12,062 nucleotides of DNA from Syntrophales bacterium (lineage in GTDB: Bacteria > Desulfobacterota > Syntrophia > Syntrophales > UBA2210): the NCBI GenBank assembly GCA_030655735.1, contig JAUSPK010000134.1, forward strand, positions 1-12,062. The letters run 5' to 3'. Position numbers and translations under genes: made by a program. Shown here piece by piece: positions 6,720 through 12,062 of this stretch. Each line of letters opens with the position of its first letter. The first letter of the stretch is position 1. The notes beneath the pieces were generated by a model. It did not search any database. It was not told the origin of the DNA and was given only the letters and a program-made list of their open reading frames with translations.

Positions 6720-8594
6720 TCAACGGCCCGGCCATACGCGATCAGCCTCTTCCGTCAGACCAAGCGATTCAAGCTTGTTACGGGACGCTACGCCTTTGAC
6801 TGAATCGAATTCCATCAGCTCGTAAAACCTGTCCTTCATCTCGTCGAACAGTATTTCGATTCCGGCGGAGTCGCCGTCGCACGCCGGCTCTTTGAGCCGG
6901 GGAGTCAGATCATCATCGGATGCGCTGAATCCGAAACGGTAGTTGATGCAGCGCTTCAGATGAAAGACGCGCCATCCAGCCTCCATCATCGAGGCGATAT
7001 CATACCCGTACCCGGCCGCCGCATTGATCAATTCAACGATTTCCGGCAGGGTTAAAGAGCGATCGGCGAACTGACACAGGCACGCGCTGTTCTCTATGGC
7101 GCCGATGGCGGCAGCCAGCACCGTGGTTTCCGCTTTCTTTTCGTGGGTGAGGGGTTCAAGGTCGAACTCGAACCCGATTTCGGGATAATTGCACGCCCCT
7201 GTTTCCATGAAGTGCATCGCGGTCTGGACATGGCACGCGCCGCGGGTGCTCACCGAGTAGGACAGTGCATGGCCATGCCCGCCGCGCGGGTCATGCATGG
7301 GCGCTTCCAGCCCCTTGCTCTGTGCGGTATATTCCAGAGAATTTCCGCCGATGGCGCGCGCCGCCCGGGCGCTGCCCATGGACAGCAACTCTCCCAGTTT
7401 GCCGCTCCGTGCCGCCATCATGGGGAGGACCCTGTTCACCACCGTCTCCATGTCTCCCCACCGGAGCGGTATCCCGCCGGTCTGTTCGTCGGTAAGGTGG
7501 CCTTTTTCGTAGGCCTCCATTCCCCAGGCAATTGTTGCGCCGGCGCTGATCGTGTCCATGCCAAGGTCATTGCACACTCTTCCGGCCTTGCACACGGCGG
7601 CCAGGTCCGATGAGCCCTGGAGGCTCCCGAAGGCCGCCACGGTTTCGTACTCCGGCCCCGGCCCCTCGGCAAGGGCGAATGGCCCTTCGTCTATCCGCAC
7701 AATTCTCTTACAGGCCACCGCGCAGTAAGCGCAGGTGGCGGTTTTTTTCAGGAACCGTTCCGACAGGGTGCTCCCCGTGAGGGCGTCACCCATCACCTCG
7801 TCAAAGTTGGAGGTCCAGTTTCGTATCGGCACGTCCCCCTCGTACATGTGGCCTTCCAGGTTCCCGGCAGTACCGAAGTCATGGAGCACCTGGGAGATAA
7901 GGTAATCCTTTATGCGCGGGGTGAGTTCCTTGATGAGCGATTTTATCCGTTCCGGATCGGCAAGAGAAAGATCCCCCCTTCCCGGTTTCATCACGAAGGC
8001 CTTCAGATTTTTCGAGCCCATGACGGCGCCCATGCCGCATCGCCCGAAGGCATGATGGGCTTCGTTGAGGATACAGGCGAAGGGAACCATCTTCTCACCG
8101 GCCGGCCCGATCACGAGAGATGTCGACTTCTTCCCGTATGCCTCACGCAGATCTGCAGTGGCCTCCAGGATGCCCTTCCCCCAGAGGGACCCGGCGTCCT
8201 CAATGGACAGGGCTCCCTTATCGATAAGCAGATATGACGGTTTTTCGGCCTTTCCCGAGATAACCAGGCCATCGTACCCTGCCAGCCTGAGGGCGGGCGG
8301 GAAATATCCTCCGCAGGAGGATTCGGCGAGTCCTCCGGTCAAGGGCGAACGGGCGGTGGCGTTCATCCGGCTCACGCCGGAGAGCTTGATCCCGGTCAGG
8401 GGCCCGTTCATGAGGATGAAGAGCGCCTCGGGAGAAAGGGGATCGGCGGAGAAATCCGCCCGGTCCCAGAAGACCTTGGCCGCAAGTCCGCTGCCGCCGA
8501 TGAAGTCCCGGTATGTCTCCTCGGGCAGCTCAAGAATCTCAACAGCCCCCGTGGTGAGGTTGATGTCGGCAATCCTGCCTGTATTACCGTTCAT
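6720..8594 (-). CDS. Aldehyde:ferredoxin oxidoreductase family protein (tungsten/molybdopterin, [4Fe-4S])
   Basis: AOR enzymes oxidise aldehydes to carboxylic acids (or run in reverse) with ferredoxin, using a bis-pterin tungsten cofactor and one [4Fe-4S] cluster. The protein is 624 residues, the usual size. It shows the N-terminal domain GGSGLAAK (33-40) and SRMNATARSPLTGG (75-88). The central domain has the cluster cysteines CAYCAVAC (C288, C291, C295), and a fourth Cys lies in SACLCQF (505 or 507). The pterin-domain block HDPRGGHGHALSYS (434-447) is followed by STRGACH (449-455). AAGGGA seven bases before ATG 8594 supports the start. It is last in the minus-strand cluster after the GRE and SCP2-like genes, so it may oxidise an aldehyde made by the GRE (inference). 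The substrate cannot be read from sequence. It ends with TGA. Confidence 0.93.
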   Translation of the reverse strand: MNGNTGRIADINLTTGAVEILELPEETYRDFIGGSGLAAKVFWDRADFSADPLSPEALFILMNGPLTGIKLSGVSRMNATARSPLTGGLAESSCGGYFPPALRLAGYDGLVISGKAEKPSYLLIDKGALSIEDAGSLWGKGILEATADLREAYGKKSTSLVIGPAGEKMVPFACILNEAHHAFGRCGMGAVMGSKNLKAFVMKPGRGDLSLADPERIKSLIKELTPRIKDYLISQVLHDFGTAGNLEGHMYEGDVPIRNWTSNFDEVMGDALTGSTLSERFLKKTATCAYCAVACKRIVRIDEGPFALAEGPGPEYETVAAFGSLQGSSDLAAVCKAGRVCNDLGMDTISAGATIAWGMEAYEKGHLTDEQTGGIPLRWGDMETVVNRVLPMMAARSGKLGELLSMGSARAARAIGGNSLEYTAQSKGLEAPMHDPRGGHGHALSYSVSTRGACHVQTAMHFMETGACNYPEIGFEFDLEPLTHEKKAETTVLAAAIGAIENSACLCQFADRSLTLPEIVELINAAAGYGYDIASMMEAGWRVFHLKRCINYRFGFSASDDDLTPRLKEPACDGDSAGIEILFDEMKDRFYELMEFDSVKGVASRNKLESLGLTEEADRVWPGR

Positions 8595-8616
8595 ATCCGT
8601 ATCCCTTCTTCTTTAG

Positions 8617-8664
8617 TCAACAGCAGAATAGCCGGGAACGTTCAATGTACCGGTTTTTCACCAT
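8617..8664 (-). CDS. Possible 15-residue leader or small ORF upstream of AOR
   Basis: An ATG at 8664 is preceded by GGAGGAG (8670-8676) with five-base spacing, one of the best ribosome binding sites in the window. It opens a 15-codon frame, MVKNRYIERSRLFCC, closed by TGA at 8617-8619. It lies in the 113-nt gap between the SCP2-like stop and the AOR start, leaving 22 nt between its stop and the AOR ATG. The peptide is basic and ends in two cysteines. I recognise no family. It could be a leader peptide, a small cluster-specific protein, or a chance ribosome-binding match. If the TGA were read through, ten more residues would follow, ending at TAA 8584-8586 inside the AOR start. Confidence 0.3.
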   Translation of the reverse strand: MVKNRYIERSRLFCC

Positions 8665-8707
8665 GGCCGCTCCTCCGGGCTATAGTGTTTAACTTTTCGA
8701 AATCATG

Positions 8708-9148
8708 CTATTTCTTTAAAACAATCAGATGCTCAAGACCCATTTCCTTCAGGGCCACCGGAAAGAGTCGAAACGCCGGCTTGATCACCGGTAAAAGTTT
8801 CAGCATGGCGGTCACCTTCCCGCCCTGCTTGATTATCCCCTTGGTGATGCCGGCGATCGGATTCTCGAGGCCGTGCCAGAACCGGTGCGAATGGTCGGCC
8901 GGCTGCTTGGACCAGACGTCCGGCTTGAGATCGCAAGGTCCCAGATAAAAGGTGCCGTAATATCCTTCCTTGGCCGGCGGATTCTTCACGTCGATGGTGA
9001 TCTCCGCGTCCGGGTCTGTATACATGAATTTTATAATGATGCCCGCCTTGCGCATTTTCGTGCCGATTTTATCGTCCCTCAGTACCCTGTCCAGAAAGTA
9101 TCCGTATATCTTGTAAAGATCGTCAGCGTCCTTATAGTATTGACTCAT
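8708..9148 (-). CDS. SCP2-like small protein (putative sterol-carrier/lipid-binding fold)
   Basis: This 146-residue soluble protein has no signal peptide and no membrane segment. The pattern of an amphipathic N-terminal helix, beta strands around ITIDVKNPP and FYLGP, and a C-terminal stretch with GLENPIAGITKGIIKQGG then KLLPVIKPAFRLFPVALKE resembles SCP2-type lipid-binding domains. The resemblance is at pattern level only. Such domains bind hydrophobic ligands or acyl-CoA in a tunnel. GGAGG (9155-9159) abuts the upstream ATG at 9154, while ATG 9148 lies six bases after it, so I choose 9148 (MSQYYKDADDLY). It lies 81 nt after the GRE stop and 113 nt before AOR, on the same strand, which suggests a role in the same pathway. 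It ends with TAG at 8708-8710. Confidence 0.6.
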   Translation of the reverse strand: MSQYYKDADDLYKIYGYFLDRVLRDDKIGTKMRKAGIIIKFMYTDPDAEITIDVKNPPAKEGYYGTFYLGPCDLKPDVWSKQPADHSHRFWHGLENPIAGITKGIIKQGGKVTAMLKLLPVIKPAFRLFPVALKEMGLEHLIVLKK

Positions 9149-9229
9149 TCTCATCCTCCCCCTTACATAAATTTCGTTACCCTATCCGCTGGTCAAAACG
9201 CCTGCCGAAGATCATGGAGGCAGTTACGT

Positions 9230-10618
9230 TTATGGGCGCATCTCGAACTCGGTCCTGCTTATGATCTCGTCCTGGGCTATCTCGCTCAAACCGGTAAATG
9301 CCGCCGAATAGCCGCTGACCCGAACGAACAGGTCACGGTGCTTCTCCGGATGCCGCTGTGCCTCCCTGAGGATTGCCGAATCCACCATGTTGAACTGCAC
9401 CTGCGTGCCGCCACACCTGAAATAGGTATTGATAAGGGTCGTGAGATTCTCCGCGCTGATATTCTTTCCCTGAAAGCGCATATTAAGATTGGCGCCGTTG
9501 AACACCCGCACCACGGGAAGCTTTACCACGGAATTCATTATCGCGGTCGGACCCGATATGGCGTTTCCCGTCGTCGGCGTGATGCCGTTTCCGAGCACGT
9601 CTCCCGCGAAACGACCGTCAGGCGTCGCGCCGGTAAAGGCGCCCATCGTTATATGGAAACCTACGGAGAATATTCCCGGCCAGAACGCGCCTCCCCGGAA
9701 GTTACGGTGTTCCGATAGAACGTCGCAGTAGTGATCTATCACCCGTGAGGCCAAGGCATCGACATCGTCATTGTCGTTCCCATATTTCGGAACACGGTTC
9801 AGAAAATACGCGCGTTTGTCCTCGACATCCTGCCAGTCCTCGGACAACCATTCAGTCAGATCGGCCATGGTAAAACGTTTATCTTCGAAGACCGTTTTCT
9901 TCACCGCGTACAGGCTGTCCACCACGTTGGCAAACCCCATGAGCTGCACACCCGTGGAATTGTAGACTGCCCCCCCCCTGGTCAGGTCTACGCCCTTCTC
10001 CATGCAGCCGTCGACCATCGCCGACGCAAAGGGAGAAGGAACGGTTTCGGCGATCGCGCGGTCCAGCACATCCATCCCCCGGACCATCTGATTGATAAAA
10101 TGGCGCATCTGCTGGTCATAGGCGTTCCAGAGGTCTTCGAAATCCTTGAATCCCGCAGGATCTCCCGATTCAATGCCGCTCGGGTATCCGAAGATATTAT
10201 CAACCCCGTTGGACAGGGCCATCTCGACGCATTTGATGCCGCTGAACTGAACCGCGAAGGTGGACCCGAACGTCTTCCCCTGCGCATTCGGCTCAAGACA
10301 GCCCACCACACCGTAATCCCGGGCATCTTCAATCGCGTGGCCGCTTTCTACCAGCGATCGGATAATAGCCTCATCATTGAAAAAATGCATCAGCACGCCG
10401 TCGCGGTCATACTCGACCGCCCTGCGCATCAGTTCCTCGGGGCAATCGGGAGAGATCCGGACGCCGAAATTGGGCTGCACGGTCCGTACGTCGGCGTACG
10501 CGTCCAGGCCGATATAGCTCAGGTCGTTGGTCGCGTCCAGCCCGTCGGGCCCAACGCCGCCCACGGTGACGTTCTGCGTCGTCTTGCCCTCGGTGCCCTC
10601 TCCGCCCGGAATGAAGGC
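9230..10618 (-). CDS. Glycyl radical enzyme, C-terminal catalytic part (downstream of in-frame TAG)
   Basis: This 462-codon stretch continues the frame of the N-terminal part without any shift and ends with TAA. It holds the catalytic elements of the pyruvate formate-lyase/diol dehydratase superfamily. The block AFIPGGEGTEGKTTQNVTVGG follows the TAG. The active-site thiyl cysteine and neighbouring glutamate lie in GCLEPNAQGK (C440 and E442 in whole-protein numbering). The C-terminal glycyl-radical loop is RVSGYSA, with the radical Gly at 769. GCxEP is typical of non-PFL members such as diol dehydratases, C-N and C-S lyases; the substrate here is not recognisable. A separate start is unlikely: the first candidate (GTG at 10564) has no ribosome binding site and would cut into a conserved block. 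Without UAG decoding this half is probably not made. Confidence 0.85.
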   Translation of the reverse strand, partial: AFIPGGEGTEGKTTQNVTVGGVGPDGLDATNDLSYIGLDAYADVRTVQPNFGVRISPDCPEELMRRAVEYDRDGVLMHFFNDEAIIRSLVESGHAIEDARDYGVVGCLEPNAQGKTFGSTFAVQFSGIKCVEMALSNGVDNIFGYPSGIESGDPAGFKDFEDLWNAYDQQMRHFINQMVRGMDVLDRAIAETVPSPFASAMVDGCMEKGVDLTRGGAVYNSTGVQLMGFANVVDSLYAVKKTVFEDKRFTMADLTEWLSEDWQDVEDKRAYFLNRVPKYGNDNDDVDALASRVIDHYCDVLSEHRNFRGGAFWPGIFSVGFHITMGAFTGATPDGRFAGDVLGNGITPTTGNAISGPTAIMNSVVKLPVVRVFNGANLNMRFQGKNISAENLTTLINTYFRCGGTQVQFNMVDSAILREAQRHPEKHRDLFVRVSGYSAAFTGLSEIAQDEIISRTEFEMRP

Positions 10619-10621
10619 CTA
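10619..10621 (-). other. In-frame amber codon (TAG) within the glycyl radical enzyme gene
   Basis: Read on the minus strand the codons are GTC CTC GAG TAG GCC TTC ATT, giving NVLE-stop-AFIPGG. Both flanks align to one continuous family region and no base is gained or lost. A single substitution (for example CAG or GAG to TAG) would account for it. So would translation of UAG as an amino acid such as pyrrolysine. Just after the TAG, GCCTTC (10613-10618) can pair with GAGGGC (10595-10600) around a 12-base loop; this may be chance in coding DNA. hemA and the SCP2-like gene also end in TAG. Confidence 0.93.
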
Positions 10622-11617
10622 CTCGAGGACGTTCCAGATCTCATTCGTCTTGATAAAAAGCATGGCCACGAGTTCCCGGGCCTGCTCCTCGGATCCGCCC
10701 CCCGCTTCCACATCCTTCAGATAGTAGGGGAATAGTATCTGGTCGATTCGGCCCAGTGATATTGAGTTTCCGCCCGATTCAAGTTGTGCGACCAGGTGTA
10801 TAAAATAGAGGCTCTGGACCGCTTCCTGGAGCGTTTCGGCCGGGTATTCGGGAACGCGGCTGCATACGCGGGCAATCTCCCTGAGCTCTGCCTCTCGCTC
10901 AGGGTCGCTCTGGGCCGCTGCCATGGTGAGCGCGAGCTCGCTGTAGCGCCCCGCAAAGGAGATGACGGCTCGGCAGCTGCAAATCACCGCCTCGTAAAAG
11001 AGGCCCTTTTCACCACTCTTCTCTCCCGGGGAGAGGCCCGCCGCCTTTTTCTGGGCATCCTCAATGACGCCGCGAAGCCCGCGGGCAAGCACCCGCGTGT
11101 GGTTCATGGTAAAATGGCCGATCCCGTAAGTGATCTCGAGCATCATGGTGAAGATGTACTTGTCCATGTCGGTCAGCACGTCTTCCGGCATGAGCTTTTG
11201 CATCCGCTCTTCTACGGTCTTCCCTTTCCAGAAGGGAAGAATGTTCGCGGTAAGCTCATCCTTTTCTTCCTGCGTGATCAGTGCCCTTTGCAGTGCCCGT
11301 TTATCGAAACTTTCAAGGTCCCCCTCAATCCACAACGACTTATTTTCCGGAAAGAGAGGAGCCCCCTTGAGCTTGGATGTGCGGCACCCGACAATGATCT
11401 CGTCATCACGTATAATGACGCTGATATGCTTCAGGATATGCTCGAAGGCGAGGCTCATCCGCGTGAACGGAGGTTTGTCCCAGTGGAGCCTCATCGCTTC
11501 GGTGAGATACCGGGCGCGCTCTACGCAGACCTCCTGCGGCGCCTCGATGACCTTCCAGCGGAGCCTGTCGACGCGGGATCGCGTCGGGGGTTGCCTGAGT
11601 GCATGTTGTGTGCCCAT
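10619..11617 (-). CDS. Glycyl radical enzyme, N-terminal part (ends at in-frame TAG)
   Basis: These 332 residues are the N-terminal PFL-like domain of an oxygen-sensitive glycyl radical enzyme. Typical features are RARYLTEAMRLHWDKPPFTR (35-54), then the HISVIIRDDEIIVG region (64-77), a helical middle, and SLGRIDQILFPYYLKD (287-302). The domain runs into FIKTNEIWNVLE before TAG at 10619-10621. ATG 11617 is preceded by GGAGG (11624-11628) at six-base spacing and lies 17 nt after the SDR stop, so the two genes are probably co-transcribed. A longer open frame to 11707 overlaps the SDR coding region and is not credible as the start. Alone this part lacks the active-site Cys and the glycyl loop, so it would be inactive. 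With the downstream frame the protein is about 795 residues, normal for the superfamily. No activating radical-SAM enzyme is in the window. Confidence 0.88.
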   Translation of the reverse strand: MGTQHALRQPPTRSRVDRLRWKVIEAPQEVCVERARYLTEAMRLHWDKPPFTRMSLAFEHILKHISVIIRDDEIIVGCRTSKLKGAPLFPENKSLWIEGDLESFDKRALQRALITQEEKDELTANILPFWKGKTVEERMQKLMPEDVLTDMDKYIFTMMLEITYGIGHFTMNHTRVLARGLRGVIEDAQKKAAGLSPGEKSGEKGLFYEAVICSCRAVISFAGRYSELALTMAAAQSDPEREAELREIARVCSRVPEYPAETLQEAVQSLYFIHLVAQLESGGNSISLGRIDQILFPYYLKDVEAGGGSEEQARELVAMLFIKTNEIWNVLE

Positions 11618-11634
11618 GGAACACCTCCGGTACG

Positions 11635-12062
11635 TCAGACTTTTATATTCATGTGGTTGATCAGTATCGCGTCCCGTATCGACCGCGGGAGGACTTGGTT
11701 GAGCCACAGGAAGAACGTGCTCATGAAATCAATCTGGTTGAACAACGACGGCTTATCCGCTTCTATTATTTTCACGATCTTCCTGGCCGCGAAGGGTGGC
11801 GTGGGCGCCGTTTTGATGAGTTCGTCGTCCCGCTCGATAAACCGCCGGGCCCGATCCCGGTAGACAGAACCTTCGGGCGGCAGTACGTGGATCTTAGCCG
11901 CAAAAGTCGTGGAAACCTGCGCCGGCTCGATCAGGGCCACCTGGATGCCGAAGGGTTCCACCTCGTACTTCAGCGAGAGCACCATCCCCGTGACGGCGAA
12001 TTTGCTTGCCGAATAGATGGATTCAAAGGGGAAGGGAATGCGCCCTACCAAGGACGACATGG
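11635..12062 (-). CDS. SDR family NAD(P)-dependent oxidoreductase (5'-truncated by window)
   Basis: This is the C-terminal 140 or so residues of a short-chain dehydrogenase/reductase; the Rossmann cofactor-binding half lies beyond the window. The catalytic tetrad region is visible: the serine in SSLVGRIPFPF, then YSASK with the catalytic Tyr and Lys, followed by AVTGMVLSLKYEVEPFGIQVALIEPAQVST with the conserved Pro after the Glu. SDRs interconvert alcohols and ketones or aldehydes with NAD(P)H. The ATG at 12058-12060 is internal, since it sits at the catalytic serine. A hydrophobic segment near the C-terminus (FMSTFFLWLNQVL) may be membrane-associated, as in some retinol-dehydrogenase-like SDRs. 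It ends with TGA 17 nt before the GRE start, pointing to co-transcription. Confidence 0.9.
   Translation of the reverse strand, partial: MSSLVGRIPFPFESIYSASKFAVTGMVLSLKYEVEPFGIQVALIEPAQVSTTFAAKIHVLPPEGSVYRDRARRFIERDDELIKTAPTPPFAARKIVKIIEADKPSLFNQIDFMSTFFLWLNQVLPRSIRDAILINHMNIKV

Noticed and set aside
8873..9718. Plus-strand open frame of 281 codons across the SCP2-like/GRE junction
   Set aside because: It overlaps the glycyl-radical loop and the SCP2-like gene on the other strand, with no recognisable domain or ribosome binding site.
10564..10618. C-terminal GRE half as an independently started gene (GTG at 10564)
   Set aside because: There is no ribosome binding site before the GTG, and it would begin inside the conserved QNVTVGG block, losing upstream family residues.
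10619..10621. Selenocysteine at the GRE interruption
   Set aside because: The codon is TAG, not TGA, and no SECIS-type context is needed or expected.
9230..11617. Frameshifted pseudogene of the GRE
   Set aside because: The two halves are in the same frame, separated by one TAG only; no insertion or deletion is needed to join them.
10784..11863. Long plus-strand open frame of 359 codons opposite the GRE and SDR genes
   Set aside because: It is antisense to well-supported coding sequence, has no family motifs, and is the kind of shadow frame high-GC genes produce.
6484..12062. Genomic island integrated at tRNA-Phe
   Set aside because: No integrase, transposase or intact duplicate of the tRNA 3' end is visible; only an imperfect repeat outside the tRNA, so it is kept as a weak observation only.

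Overview
The window most likely comes from an anaerobic, moderately high-GC bacterium of the Desulfobacterota (former Deltaproteobacteria) type. This is inferred from gene content, not from a marker phylogeny. The pointers are a precorrin-2 dehydrogenase / CcsA-HemX-like / glutamyl-tRNA reductase cluster, a tungsten-type aldehyde:ferredoxin oxidoreductase, a glycyl radical enzyme, a DUF362-ferredoxin protein, and palindromic intergenic repeats of a kind often seen in that group.

Layout. (1) Positions 1-694, plus strand: the 3' part of a DUF362 protein with a C-terminal 2x[4Fe-4S] ferredoxin domain. (2) Positions 695-879: an intergenic gap filled by a nested palindromic repeat, where the first gene and hemA converge. 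(3) Positions 880-3857, minus strand: a tetrapyrrole/cytochrome block transcribed as precorrin-2 dehydrogenase, then ccsA/hemX-like, then hemA, with a second inverted-repeat element of about 137 bp between the first two genes. (4) Positions 4045-6357, plus strand: prmA, rsmE and an RDD membrane protein, two translation-apparatus methyltransferases plus a small membrane protein, with a 4-nt stop/start overlap between the last two. (5) tRNA-Phe(GAA) at 6408-6483, with its own promoter-like sequence and a strong terminator. (6) Positions 6720-12062, minus strand: a catabolic-looking cluster transcribed as SDR oxidoreductase (5' end outside the window), glycyl radical enzyme (GRE), SCP2-like small protein, a possible 15-codon ORF, then AOR.

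The most notable observation is in the GRE. One continuous reading frame from 11617 to 9230 encodes a normal-length enzyme of about 795 residues. It carries the active-site GCLEP motif and the glycyl-radical RVSGYSA motif, but it is interrupted by a single in-frame TAG at codon 333. There is no frameshift, and both halves look intact. The choices are UAG decoding (pyrrolysine or suppression), a very recent nonsense mutation, or an assembly error. TAG also serves as the ordinary terminal codon of hemA and of the SCP2-like gene here, so TAG is not free of stop use.

Working model for region 6 (inference): the SDR and GRE act on a hydroxylated or otherwise activated substrate. If the GRE yields an aldehyde, as several GCxEP-type enzymes do, the AOR could oxidise it to the acid and pass low-potential electrons to ferredoxin. 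The SCP2-like protein might carry a hydrophobic substrate or acyl-CoA. No GRE activase, transporter or regulator is visible in the window, so substrate and activation remain open.
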